Below are positions 9,884 to 22,211 of a DNA stretch of 64,000 bases, piece by piece. The first letter of the stretch is position 1. The number at the start of each line of letters is the position of its first letter. The stretch comes from Taxawa tesnikishii (nom. ined.) (lineage: Eukaryota; Ascomycota; Dothideomycetes; Dothideales): positions 1,178,001-1,242,000 of the forward strand of contig JAPDRO010000003.1 in assembly GCA_030247885.1 (NCBI GenBank), given 5' to 3'. The notes beneath the pieces were generated by a model. That model was given only the letters and a program-made list of their open reading frames with translations, did not search any database and was not told where the DNA came from. Made by a program: the position numbers and the translations under genes.

Positions 9884-11618
9884 TTATTTGAGGAAGTCAA
9901 GAAGAGCGTTAAGCATCTCCGCCGTATCTTTGTCCTCGTTCAAGTCCCCGACCCCATCCAGTTGTTCTTCCAACGAAGATCTCAGTGCGGCCAGCGTCTC
10001 ATCACGCTCTCCCAGTAGTTGCACCACACGCTTCCTTGCGCCATCGTCTTCCGCCACAAGCCAGGCCAGTATGACGTCAAGCGTCTGGAGACAGTAGAGC
10101 CCAGCATCCAATCTCCTCGAGAACCACTCGTCCGACTTCTCCGCCCTCTCGCGGGGGCCAAAGCAGCTTGTTCTGTCCGTATACCATCCTCAACCGCAGA
10201 TACTCTGGACGCATAGTCCCGTCTGAGTTTCATGAGCTTGCTAACTTTCTCGTAATCCTTCTCCACAAACTTGGCCAGTGTACGTATCCTGGCAGCGGAT
10301 TCTCCTGGCAACAGCCTGAGCAGCGCGGAGAATACGCCCAACAGATGCTCGGTTGTGGCGTTGTCCTGCTTTTTCATGAACATGCCGAAGACGGTCTTCA
10401 GACCCGCAGCTTCGACCAGATGGGAGCAGACGTCGACGGCCGGCCCGCTCATCGCGTGATCGAGGAGTCGGAGTGCTCGCGTCTTGCTCATTTTGCCCTC
10501 TTTCAACATGATCAGACAGAGTTCTACGCCTTCTGCTTCCACGAAGGCATGCTTGCCTTCTGGCTCATCGACCACGCAGGTGAGGGCATCAAAAGGTTTT
10601 CGGCGTATTCCTCCTCCAAACTGTCCTTTTCAGGGTCTCGTTTTCGGTACGCACTCAGTAGCTGCAGGAGAAGATCTACGCCCTCGAGCTTGATGAGGCG
10701 CTTCCGCACCACACCGGACGACTGAAGCAGCACTTGTAAGACTTCCGCTGCGTATTGCTTGTTCTGTGTGACCGGCGACTCCTTGATACGTATCCTCTTA
10801 AGCAGCCACTCCATCACTTGTTCTTCGCCTATTCTTTCTGCCACATTTGCTTGCGACGCCAGCCCCTCCATCACTGCCATCGAATGATAGACTCCGCTCC
10901 TGTCCGATTCATTCCCCTCATCAAAGCGTTCGAAGTTCTGCACCAGTAGATTCAGCAAGTCCGCCTCCAGCATGGCATCCACCAAAGCGTCCCACTGCTC
11001 TTGCTCCGCTTCGACATCCTCGTCCGTAAGTTCACTAATAATCTCGATCGCATCAATGGCAATATCCGTGTTCTCATGCGCCAGCAAGCTGACCAGTGAC
11101 GCCGCGCATCCAATCTTCGCAAATTCGACATACAGCTCCGGGTGTTCTGACAGTATGGACAATGCCTTGATTTCAGAGTCCAGGTCGGCTTCTGACGCCA
11201 TGAACTTCTGCGGATCGTCCTCGTATTTTGCGCGCAACTCCGCGTTCTTGCTGATCTTCTTCTCAAAATTGAGACCTAACCGTCTCACCCATGCTGTGTC
11301 GATCTTCTCAGCTACATACTCCTCGCCGTCCTGCTGGTCCAGGTAATCAAGCGCTTCTGCTGTATTCTGCGTAACTCCTCCGCCGAAGAAACGTCCTTCC
11401 TCATCTGCGGCATCGTCCTCGTCAGGAGGAAGGTCTGGACCGGCTTCTATGTCGTCGTCATCTTCGACGGTTGCGCCCCTGTCTTTCACGTCTCCGTTGG
11501 CGGAGAGCTTCGCGGATTTGTAGGCTTGTTGCGCGTCTGGAGCTTCGAATTTGCGCTTTCCGCTAGCGTGGGTGGACGGGAAATTGGGCTTTCTGAAGAG
11601 GTCGTCGATACTTGTCAT
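9884..11618 (-). CDS. beta-catenin-like protein 1 (CTNNBL1) homologue
   Basis: An armadillo-repeat protein of the spliceosomal CTNNBL1/NAP family, which works with the Prp19/CDC5L complex in the nucleus. It is intronless, 578 aa. The N-terminus (MTSIDDLFRKPNFPS, GKRKFEAP) has a basic, NLS-like patch, followed by an acidic stretch and the family core (AWVRRLGLNFEKKISKNAEL, SLLAHENTDIAIDAIEIISE, GVYHSMAVMEGLASQ), and the C-terminal LDAGLYCLQTLDVILAWL. The frame breaks twice, by one missing base each: at an A4 run (10591-10594, between YAENL and FDALTCVVDEPEG) and at a G5 run (10153-10157, before EKSDEWFSRRL), plus-strand letters. Adding a base to each run gives one closed frame of 579 codons. 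The start is the ATG at 11618; an upstream GTG is not used. Confidence 0.9.
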
Positions 11619-11939
11619 CGTCACATACGAATGTGCCTGGATATGGTGACGACACTTTGCAAATGCGGTAATGAATGGCAGAGCAGAGCAGAGCAGTGAA
11701 CTAGCTTTGCGGAAGGCTGTGTGACTCGTGCTGGCCTTGAACTTGTACCGTTTGAGTATGGCGGCAGGGTGGTATGACTCTTAGAGATGAATCCGACGCG
11801 ACTAGCACACGCCTTGCTTATCCACTCTATCTACAAACGCGTCCCCTTCGGAAAGTATTGCTTCTGAAAGACAACAAATGTATTAAATGCCACACAAACC
11901 TGCGCTAACGATACCGCTATACGAGCGGTAAGAGAGATA

Positions 11940-13689
11940 ATGCCGCACCAAGCTCCCCTTGAGGAGCTCCAACAGCTTGGCCAAAGCCTGTACCGGAAGA
12001 AGAACTATGACAAAGCCTTGCAAGTCTTCAATCAAGTATGGTTCCTGGCTCATGTCATCTTCATGCGAAGCTGTTATGCTAATAGACAAGCTATTAAGGC
12101 ATTGCAGAACCTTGCGATACCATCAGCATCGCTTCTGGACAACCGTGCTGCTGTTCATGAGAAGCTTAACGACCTGCAAGCTGCACTCCAAGACGCACAA
12201 CAAGCCATCCGACTTCACAAGAAGGATGTGACTGGATACCTCCGTGCTGCGAAGGTGCTACAGATGCAAGGCAAGCATGCCAAAGCTCTTGAACTCTACA
12301 GATATGGCATACGGAACGGCGCAGACAATGCAGAACTGCTTCGCGGAAAAGAGAACCAACTGGCGTGGAAGCTGGCGCCGCCCAAAGCTGCTGATCCATT
12401 CGCTCAATTACCAATCGAGCTCGTTGAGTACGTTTTTCGTGAGATGAGCTTTCGACAGACGGTGAACTGCATGCGTGTCTGCAAGCAATGGAAGGCTCTC
12501 ATCGGTTCCCTGCCGGACCTGTGGAAGAAGCTTGATTTGTCTGAAGCCAGGAGACCAGTGAAGAACACCTTCATCAGCACCTGTCTCACCATGTCGAAAC
12601 TCACCATAGAATCTGCTACGCTACGCCGTCTGTCAGACCCCGAGAAGGCTATCACAGCACTCTGCAAACGTTGCCACAATCTGAGACACGTTGAGATACT
12701 GGATGGAGGCTTAAATTCTAGCCCCGCCGTCGCCCGATTCGCCCTTGCGACGAGGTTATCCAGCCTGAAGTTGGGGTTGGAGGCGTCAGTCACGCAGGAT
12801 GCCGTTTCCCAATTGCTAGCTACATGCCCATGCATCTCACATCTGGAATGTCAGGCCGTTCTCGATAGTCCTCATAAGGTCGATTGGTTTTTGGACTTTC
12901 CTAGCCTTCAAACTCTGAAATTGGCCAGGCCAGTGCCAGGACGCGGGTTAGAAACATTCAACATAGTAAGTCTCCACCCATGTCTTCAGTTGGGTTGGTA
13001 TGCTGGGCAACTAAAAGGTATAGGCTAGGCTATTAGAAAGGACTCCGGCATTACAATCGCTCACTCTCAAGAACTTTGCTTGCCAGCGCGAACTGGACCT
13101 TCGACCTTTACCCTTGAAGAAACTCGATCTCATTGGTAGCGTGTTCGATCACAATCCAATTCTTCCCCAATCTCTTGTCAGTCTACGCTTAGATAGGCCG
13201 TACCCGTCGCGGTACCAGTCTGTCTTAGCAAATCCTCTTGATGGTTTGCCTTTGCTGCAAGAGCTGGCCTGCGTAGGTGTCCACGATCTGAAAATATTCC
13301 TTGCATCCGACAGAACTGATCAAGCCATCTTACACACTCTGGAAGTCGCCCCGGGAATACATCATGACCTAGAATCGGAGATAGGCTCTTATCGGCTGGC
13401 AGGTGTCGAGACATTGACGCTCAAGAATTGGGGTGCGAGATTAGAGGATGACCTTGTCTCTGCGATCGTCTTGCATCTCAAGCAGCTCAAGCACGTGGAC
13501 ATGTCGTTCTCGCATGTTACCGGCGTAGGTGTCAAGGCGTTGGTGCAGAATACACAGTTGGAAACGCTGAATCTGACCGGGTGTGAAAGGTTGGGGATAG
13601 ACGCGGTGGAATGGGCACGAGGCCAAGGTGTGAGGGTTGATTACAGCATACCACAGTCATCTAAAGGCCGCAAGGTGCGGTACGGATGA
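11940..13689 (+). CDS. TPR/F-box/leucine-rich-repeat protein, Dia2/Pof3 type
   Basis: The order TPR (res. 5-115: LGQSLYRKKNYDKALQVFNQ, LLDNRAAVHEKLNDLQAAL), F-box (about 130-175: AQLPIELVEYVFREMSF, MRVCKQWKALIGSLPDLWKK) and leucine-rich repeats to the end is that of yeast Dia2 and fission yeast Pof3. These are SCF ubiquitin-ligase receptors that travel with replication forks and help disassemble the replicative helicase. Exon 1 is 11940..12035; the intron ends at 12107 (or 12098). Exon 2 runs to 12965, and exon 3 is 13024..13689, giving about 539 aa. Intron 1 is a multiple of three without a stop, so its retention would not break the frame. No frame breaks are seen in this gene. Dia2 in yeast also binds chromatin and origins; whether this protein does is inference. 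Confidence 0.8.
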
Positions 13690-15110
13690 ACGAGCCTACG
13701 CGAGTATTTGTTCTTTGGTTCTCCTTTGTCCTACTTCTTTCGAAATGGTTGTAGGAGAGCCAGTCTAGCGACAAAAGACATGGAGCACGGTTCAGCAATC
13801 CTTTGTACGCTTCCGGCTCTCCGAGTTTGAAAACTTCAAAGCAAAGCTTCTGAAACAATTAGTTTAAATCTCAGTGCCGACTCACACTTTCGACTATGAA
13901 GTCGGCTTTGCAAATGGTGCATCTCCTGCGTGCACACCGTGGACAAATGACGAAGTTGCCGATTGTTTTTGCTTTATTGATGAACATAGAATAATGCGGA
14001 GCAGCGCAGTGCGTCGTGTCTGCAGTGTCAAACTATCTTTTCTTCCTCACAGACACTTCCACTAAGTCGGAGCCGAAGAAGGTTCTGACGTCTTCCAAAG
14101 GAATTGACTGTCTGCAGTATCATGGTAGATACAAGCTCTCGTCGGCCATTAGCCTGGAAAAGAGATGCTGGGCATGCACGGCAATGCCCATGTTGGCAAG
14201 GAGCCTACGCCAGGTTGTAGGATGGAGTATCCTCGGCGCAGGCGGTAGAGGTCGCTTGTTGGTAGGGTTGGCGAGTGTTCTGGCAGTGGTCTGCCGTAAG
14301 GACCCTAATAATGACCCAAGGTTGTCAATATAAGAGAACGAGAAACTGCGAGCGAAACTCCCAAGGATTAGAACCTGCGCGATATGTATATGGCAGCCTA
14401 GTTGAGGATTCGAGTGAGACCGTATGCGGGTATTGCTTCCCGAGCATATCGCGACGTCTGTGATGTCCTAGCAAGCTTTAAGGCGGGGTTCCAGAAGGGA
14501 GCGGCATGGAGAGGACCGTTCATGCGGCTGACGTATGTTAACAATGTCATGTGATCCTGATTAGGGTATGTGTTGAAGGTGCCTCGTGACGGTTCGTTTT
14601 CAGGGAGCCGCAGGTCGATCCGAATCGGTCAGGTCGCTGAAAAAGATCCTTCTAAGCAACCCATACCACCTCGCACATTGCTGTATGTACTATTCGCACA
14701 CGAGGGTTTCCCGGTTGTTTCCTCTTCGCATTGGCAATCTTGCCACAAAGCAGAAGAATCGATGAAGAGGACGCATTGACTAAAGAAAGGATACGACGAA
14801 ATGTAGAGTATGGACTAGGCTTTGGGGCAGGGAGGTACCTCGCAGGCTCATAGTTGAGCATTGTGTTGATCGATCATCGAAGCGGAACAAAGAGAGTGAT
14901 GGACGAGTATGGCGCAAAAATCTGCGCAGATGTGTCTTGTGTCGTGTGATTCGAGCAATTGCGAGCAGAGAAGGAAAATGCATACCGCTGCCATACCGTG
15001 TCCCGCGATGTATCTCGAAAACCACCACTACTGATACACAAGCCATTCCTAAATATTGTACACGGAAAAACGCCCAACTAAAGCAGTGCCTTCTTGAAAG
15101 TAGCTGTATC
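13690..15110. other. intergenic, nothing supported
   Basis: Short open frames on both strands (for example 14016-14333 plus, 14652-14861 minus) have no family resemblance. The region lies between two convergent genes, so it should hold two 3' ends; no RNA gene could be recognised. Confidence 0.45.
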
Positions 15111-15798
15111 TTACAAAGCCGGCCGCGCGCCCTGCTGCTGAGCGGATGCTCCAGCTGTCAACATCTGTGTATTTGTCAGCCTCTGTCGGATTAAGAACCT
15201 CAACTCTTTGGTTGTCCCGTTTCAGAAGGTCTTTCCAGTGTCTTGTTCCCAGTTTTTTCTTTTCCCGTCGTTAGGCTGGAAACCGTGTATGACATACCTC
15301 ATTGGCACTCTGCTGCATCTTCATCTCCCTCTCCATCTCCGCCATTTGCTGCTCCTCCGCAAACGCCAGCGCCCACGGTACACCGAGCAGCAGTGCGCTG
15401 GTGCTGACAACCCACAGCGTCTTTCCGCTGAAGCTAGCGCCCCATGTCAACCATGAAGCCGTGGAGGATGCGATCGAGGAGAGAATGCGTCGTTGTTGAG
15501 GTGGCACAATGTCTTTCAGGGCGGCGATACGGTCGGCCTGGAGGAATAGAAGGTTAGATTCCGGTTCTGAGTGTACGGACGGGTTGCGTAAAGGGAAAGC
15601 TTACGATGGACTCGTCGACAAAGTCGTCAACATCGTCCTCGGAGACCTCAGAGTCTGCAAGATGTTAATCTTCAATCTAGGAGTGACAGGAAGTGTAAAT
15701 GAGTATGTACTGGTATCGGTGTCCCATTCCTCCTCTGCGTCTGGGCCTGTCTGCTCCTTGGTGAACTCCTCGTCGAGAACCTCTTCGAGCTTGACCAT
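15111..15798 (-). CDS. tom22: mitochondrial import receptor subunit Tom22
   Basis: Tom22 is the central receptor and organiser of the TOM complex in the mitochondrial outer membrane. Four exons (15798..15711, 15654..15605, 15537..15298, 15164..15111) give 143 aa with all phases closing. An acidic cytosolic N-terminus (MVKLEEVLDEEFTKEQTGP, then an Asp/Glu run) leads to ADRIAALKDIVPPQQRRIL and a single membrane span with its conserved proline (LWVVSTSALLLGVPWALAFA). A short intermembrane-space tail, EEQQMAEMEREMKMQQSANE then MLTAGASAQQQGARPAL, ends the protein, encoded partly by the 54-nt last exon. Length and layout match fungal Tom22. No frame break is seen. Confidence 0.92.
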
Positions 15799-16448
15799 TT
15801 TGGAAGTATACGGGGACTGCGCGAACTACTAAAGGGTTATTTGTATAAAGTCAAGTAAGGCGCAAAGAGATGTTCGATGGATGACGGGATGTTTCAACTT
15901 GTCTTGTGAGAGCTGCAAAGATTCCTGGGTTGTGCACAGACCACGTCAAGCCTCATCACCGCACCGCACCGCGCCCTCGACCACTCACTCCGAACATTCG
16001 TGTACGAATACTTTCCACTTTCGACCCGCTCGGACTGGATCGCACCTTGCCAGCCTCTAGCCAGACTCTCAGCCTCGAAACCCGTCTTATGGAGCTCGTC
16101 AGGCCCATCTATACTAGACAGATCTGCATGTGCATGTGCTGGAAGCAGACAGGGCGTGGGAGGCCTTGTTTTGATCGAGATCCTACAAGAATTCCCGGCT
16201 AAAGTCAAGTGTTCACATAAATCATGTTACACTATACGTTAATAAGCAGATCGGTGAAGGGCGGCCTGAACAAACTAGTGGCAGCTGAGGTGGGTATAAG
16301 TACAACATAAAATATCGTTCTATTCTCCTCTCCATGCGGCAACGGGGCGCCATCTGGAACAGCCACTCAAATCTGAGGCTGGCTCTCATCCCTCGACCTG
16401 CTTCCTGCCACCTCCTCTTGTCCATCGCGTCTTAGTGCACGCATCACA
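15799..16448. other. intergenic, divergent promoter region
   Basis: The stretch separates tom22 (minus) from the sulfotransferase-like gene (plus) and should contain both promoters. Open frames on both strands around 15894-16242 overlap each other and look accidental. Confidence 0.5.
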
Positions 16449-17354
16449 ATGCCTCTCATCACCGCACTTTTTCCTCTATTCACCTCTTTCTACCCTCTCC
16501 CAGAGTCTAACTATACACGCGATCGTCCCCTTCAAGTCCTCGCGCTCGGTCCATCACGTTCAGGTACCGATTCTCTACGCAAAGCCCTCGTTGACCTTGG
16601 CTACGGGGACGTAAACCACGGCTTCCATATAATTGATCACGCCAATATCGGTGAAGTCCCCCAATGGTGTCGGCTCGTATTGGCTAAGAGATATGGCAAC
16701 GATAGTTTCCTAACAACGAGGGAATTCGACAAGGTTCTGGGACACTGTGAAGCTTCGGCGGACTCACACACTGCAGTGCTAGGGGACGCGCTCATCAAAG
16801 CTTATCCGGGCGCCAAGGTGATCCTGAACCGGAGAGAGGACGTGGACAAGTGGCATGAGAGTGCACACTCTACTCTCGATGCGATATATCAGGTACCATG
16901 GTACAAGACTTGGGCGTTGTTCGATGCAAAAGAGTTTTGGCCGAAGATGTTACTTACTTGCGTTTGGAGCACTTTGTTCGGCGCGGATTTCGCGAAGACC
17001 GGTAGGGAGAAGTACGTCAAGCATTTTGAAAGACTGGAAGCGATTCTGCAGAAGGAAGGGAGACCGTATCTGAACTGGAAAGTCGAGGATGGCTGGTGAG
17101 TTTGCTCTGGAGTGACGGATATAACTGTCCGTAGCTGATCAGAAAACGAAAGGGAGCCTCTGTGTCATTTCTTGGGCAAGCCTGTTCCACAACACACTCC
17201 ATTCCCCAATGGCAACCCTCCGGCTCAATTCTTCGAACGTCTTGCCGAAATGCATGGACGTAACACGAAGAACGCTAAACGCAACTTGGCTGTTTTCTGC
17301 CTGGTACTGGCTTCGGCTTTCGCAGCGGCTGTCGCATACTGTGTGACCGACTAG
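16449..17354 (+). CDS. sulfotransferase-like P-loop protein (Sulfotransfer_4 type)
   Basis: Two exons, 16449..17095 and 17153..17354 (57-nt intron), give 282 aa. The 5'-phosphosulfate loop is plain: LQVLALGPSRSGTDSLRKAL (res. about 28-47). GDALIKAYPGAKVILNRRED is the 3'-phosphate-binding strand and helix of the fold. After the catalytic domain the chain ends in a hydrophobic helix (LAVFCLVLASAFAAAVAY) close to the C-terminus, so it is probably tail-anchored in a membrane. Related fungal proteins are common and usually annotated as sulfotransferase or P-loop NTPase; an acceptor substrate cannot be told. The ATG at 16449 (ATCACAATG) is the first in frame. Confidence 0.8.
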
Positions 17355-17814
17355 GCACAGGTTGTTGCAGCACAGGACGTCCTGCATACGAAATCTGTTC
17401 CTTTTCCGACGGAAGAAGAGACGTAGCAGGCACCACCACAATTGCAGGCATGTCTCTGCAGCATCAATGTCGAGACAATCATTGTCGCCTTAAAGAATGA
17501 ATAGAGTATGTCATAAAGGCACTCATGTGAATCCTCTTGTAGCATGTGCCTTACTTGCATAATAGGCAAACCGTACAGTTTGGGCGCGTGACAGTTGTGG
17601 CGTGTGCTATCAGCCTTACTAATCCTCTTCTGAACATCGAAATCGAACACCACAAACAGACGTTACGTTGGCGAGAAAAACAGGAAGAAGGCCATCAACA
17701 TCTCTGTAGCAGTCGGAGACACGAAGTCGCCGAGTGACAGCGCCAAGAGAAGCGAGCCCCTCCTCCACCTTTTCGCATCGCCGCTTGCTTGCGGGTTCCA
17801 TCGGTTGATTGAGC
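17355..17814. other. intergenic
   Basis: Between two plus-strand genes. Minus-strand open frames (17351-17653, 17619-17902) are not recognisable. It should carry the promoter of the Zn2Cys6 regulator. Confidence 0.45.
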
Positions 17815-20800
17815 ATGGACAACATGGCCGGCGTAACTGCTCAGCCTTTAGACGGTGAAGCGCCGGACAAGACGACTCCCGCGCCAGCGCATACCCGCAC
17901 ATATCAAGGTACTACGCCTGGATGCGCTGCTGTAACACGGTGAATCGAACTGATGATACGCAGCTTGCATTCCCTGCCGGCGCCGCAAGGTCGGTATAAG
18001 CATGCCATGTGAACAAGCCGAAGACCGAATCGACTGACTGTCTGCGCAGGTCCGATGCGATCTTGGACCAGTCGACAACCCTCATGACCCTCCCTGCGTC
18101 AGATGTCGTCGCGAAGCGAAGGAATGTTTCTTCTCCGCAACGCGCCGGAAGAAGCGTTTCCAGGACTCCGGTGTAGAAGAGGATGAGATAGATCAAGATG
18201 ACCTCGAGATCCGCGCCGGTAGAAAGAGACTCAGGGGGACAGCACAAGTACGGGTTACAACATTGCCAGTGGCGCCTCGCCTGGCTATTCAACTCAGCCG
18301 CTTACGCCGGGCGGGTCGATGGGACGGCCTCAGCCTCTGCGGAGACCGACTTCTGCGCCAGCTCCAAAAGAGGAAGACGAAGAAGTATTGAACGTTACGA
18401 CAGCACTACTACAGAACTCGGAGATTCAGAATGGCCACGATGCACTCAATGTGCTACTCGAGGCTGCGACCCACCATCGTATAGGTAGCGGAAGCAGTGC
18501 CAGGCCATCTGGCCTCGGTGTGGACGGTTATGCCACTTCACTACCTACGGCGACTAGCCCTGTTACCAACCAACCCTACGTAGTGGACCCTCGCATCTCA
18601 GGTGACCATGAAGGACTGTATCGTCAGACGTCAATTGACCCCGCCATGATGCAAGAGCCCACCTCGAACGCAGCGGCCTCAGATCTCCAGCAAGCGCTCA
18701 AGGCCTGGTCGCGCTTCAGATTCGTCCGCGCCGGCTGGTTCACTGCGAGGGAAGGAATGGTATACGTGGACTACTTCTACCAGTATTTACTACCGTTGAC
18801 TCCAGTTGCGCTGCCCGACTACCGGCCGCTCTCAAAGCACGCCACGTTGCTTACAGACGAACCAATGCTTACAGTGACTATCCTGCTCATAGCATCTCGC
18901 TATATGAAGCTCAGCGGGGCAGGCGCTCTGACGCGCCCACAAACCATTCACAACAGGCTCTGGACCCATCTCCAAGCCATGACAGATCGGGTGGTATGGG
19001 GTCAAGAGCTATTCGGCAGCGGCTCCTCCGCTGGCAATGGTCAGCAAGGCTGTGATGTCAGTCCATTCTCCAGGAAGGGTCTAAGGACTATAGGCAGCGT
19101 TGAAAGCATGATGCTGTTGACCGAGTGGCACCCAAGAGCTATGCACTTTCCGCCGGAGCAAGACGACGTCGAGCTCATGGTACCTGAGGAAATCAACGAG
19201 CCGATCGACCTAGATGATGGCAATCCAAGAAAGGGTATAGGAGGTTACACTATGGACAGTTGGCTCGAGCCTGCTTGGAGAAGTGACCGTATATGCTGGA
19301 TGCTCCTCGGAATGGCGATGTCTTTGGCCTTCGAGATTGGTGTGTTCGATGAAAACACCTCTAGGCATCTTGCGGCGGACACACTAGAAATGAGTGCGGA
19401 AGACAAAGCAGCTTTCGAGCAGCGGCGGCGCAACGTCAAGAATCTGCTTTTGGTCTATATCACTCAAACCAGCGGTCGCCTTGGTCTGACATCGATGCTC
19501 CCGAAGGATTATGCGGAGCCTTCCCAGAGCGACGTCTACAACCTTAGCCCAGGATCGGCGAGAAATTTACATGAGCTCGTGATACACTTTTGGCTTAGGG
19601 TAGCATCACTGATGAAACTCGGCAACCAAGAGATGTTTGTCAACCGCGAGTTCACTCGTGAGCTCATTAAGAGCGGCCAATACAAAGAACTTCTGAAGGC
19701 TGTACAGGGACCACTGTTGGCATGGAGGAAGGATTTTGAGGAATGCCGCAACAGTAAGCATAGAACTACATCCCTGAGGCGATCCCCACACAAGCTGATG
19801 CATGTCCAGTTCCGAATCATATGCGGCACATTCTGATCATTGAATACAACTACACACGAGTCTATCTGAACAGTTTAGCTCTGCAAGCCGTGGTCGAGCG
19901 GTGTGCTAACAACACACCAAGCCAGACCCGTGCTCAGCCTGTGGGTACCAGCAATTCTCGAGCGGTGCCTGACAAAGCCATACGACCTTCCATGCTCGAC
20001 CAATGGTACGGCAGTGACCGCTACTACGTAGACGAAATCAAGGCTGCTAGTCGAGAGCTGCTGAACTCGGTCGTGACCGGGCTGGTTCCGGGTGATTACT
20101 TGAAACACGCGCCGGTGCGGACGTACTTCCGTATCCTCAACGTAGCTATCATCCTTCTCAAAGTAAGCCAATATCCCATCCCAAATTCCGCCCACTACTT
20201 ACCAAAGTCGTATTAGACATTCGCTCTTGGTGCCACAGAGAAAGATCTCGAAACATCCCTTTCCCTCCTTGACAGGACCGCTGTGGCCCTCCGCACATGC
20301 GTTGTCGATGACGTTCACCTGCCCCTTCGCTTTGCGGACATGCTCATGACAATTACCAACCGCGTGCGCGCTAACATCGTCCGCATGTCCAAAAACAGCA
20401 ACAGCCGTGGGCCCTCTCGTCGTGTCAGCAACAGCCCTCCTCCCGACCACCTACAACAACAGCAACATGCTCAGCAAGTCTGCGGCGACCAGCAGCAAGC
20501 CAACCCCGGCGCGCCTTCTGCATCAGGCCAGTGGTCTTATAACAACGCCCCTACGGCTTCCGGCTCGCCCTTCGTGGCAGGCGCCGGTCGCACCACGCCC
20601 TCGCACCCGCTGTACGGCATCTCGAACCAGGCGTACGATTTCAGCGACAACGGGAACGCCTTCAGCGTCATGCCGCCGCCCACCAACTTCACCGAGACAC
20701 TCGAGGCGACCGCGTTTGGTAACGCTGAAGGCTACCATGGGGGCTACAACGGAAGCATAGATGGTGACATGCCGGATTGGCTCGCCCTGCCCCTGGATCC

Positions 20801-20960
20801 TCTGCTGAATTCGTATGTGGGCGATGTCACGCAGACGGGATATGGACCGGGTGTGGGCGACTACGACATGCTGGAGATTTTGTTGGGTGGGAACGGCAAT
20901 GGCGCCGGATACGCAAATGGACACGGCGTTGGTAATGGCATGGGACATGGGACCGGTTAA
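17815..20960 (+). CDS. Zn2Cys6 transcription factor, Aro80-like
   Basis: A binuclear-zinc nuclear regulator. Five exons: 17815..17908, 17964..17989, 18050..19753, 19810..20162 and 20217..20960, 973 aa. The DNA-binding motif C-x2-C-x6-C-x12-C-x2-C-x6-C ([13 protein letters not shown], then [13 protein letters not shown]) is cut by two introns around a 26-nt microexon. The middle region contains [32 protein letters not shown] and [14 protein letters not shown]. These resemble the regulatory domain of Aro80-type factors, which in yeast switch on aromatic amino-acid catabolism; the target here is unknown. The C-terminus is Gln/Gly/Asn-rich and low in complexity. One base is missing in a G5 run (18234-18238), between RKRLRG and [12 protein letters not shown]; with it all phases close. 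Confidence 0.85.
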
Positions 20961-22211
20961 GGTAACGAAGGATAGGGCGAATTCCGGTTTTGGATGCAGC
21001 GCACCGGAGCGCTTGCGTGGTTCTGGGAACCTGCTTCTGGTCTTTGACTGGTATTGGCTTTTGGCTTTCGTGGAGCATGAAGATACCCAGATGCGAGGAG
21101 TTGCTCAGGAACTAGTTCACGAATGATGGCTGAATCAAGCACAATCTCTTTGCACAACCTGAATATGACACGTTACCCGCCCACAGACCAATTCCACTCC
21201 AGCCTACCGAGACTGGCTAACAAACGATCGCCGCGCGTCAAGTTGAGCGTGCTTCGTGGCGTATGTGCGACTCTGGTAACTGGGCGGCAAAAACAAACTC
21301 GCAAGCGGCGTATTGTCCTTCGGCCTCAGGCGACAGTTGCTGCAATATAGACCAAGGATTCAGGTCCTTCATCTGACAGACAGCTAGTGGAATCTCTTGG
21401 CAGTGAACTGGTTACTAATCGGTCGCTGACCTCCACTAGGCAGGAGGGAACATGGGGACTGTCGGGTTGCCCTTTGATTTCGTCGGCCCCCATTCGCGGG
21501 TTGAGGTGAGACCAGGGACGTGTAGATGAGTCAAGCCCTCGTCTGGGGCGAACCGCGTTTCAGCCCTTCAAAGGCGTCGAGGTTTCCGTGCTGAGACGCA
21601 TCGCGTCATTTGTGGAGGGCTCGGTCTCTACTTTTGAGAGGCACAGGAAGATTCTTCTTCGATAACCAACCGCGCGGGTCTCAGGGGCGGGAAAGTGTTG
21701 CCGCAGATAGACGGTGAGTGACTGGGCATCAATCGTGTATTATGTAGTCCAGGGAACGTGCGGCCCGACTGATACATGAGGGAATGGTCTCAACCCCCCA
21801 GGAGGAGTTCTAAAATAAATCAATTTGTGGGCGAGGTCCAAAAGTCTGTGTTCCGGGTTGTCGGGGGCCGGAGATGCTCGGTTGAGCGATCTGTGCGTCT
21901 GTGAACAGCTCGCATGACCGGAAAAGGTGCCGATCTGATCTTGCCAGACAGAAACACTGCAGATGACCGATCCGCTGCATGCGATATAACGGAGTGCGCA
22001 CAGGAGCCTGGCGGGTGAGCACAGTTGTTTGTGTAGGTAACTACAGCATGACTTTTTCAATACCTTTTTGCTTCCAGCGAATGCGCCTACGCTAATCCTA
22101 AACCCATTGCAGCAGGATAGCTGACTTACAGCGAAGGATGCCAATCATGTCTTATCGCAGCCGGCACTGTGCAACGCCGGACATCATTGTCAAGTTGCTT
22201 TTCCAAGTATA
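20961..22211. other. intergenic, nothing supported
   Basis: It lies between the convergent Zn2Cys6 regulator and ceramide synthase genes. Short frames (20957-21157 minus, 21740-22144 minus) have no family features. Confidence 0.45.
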
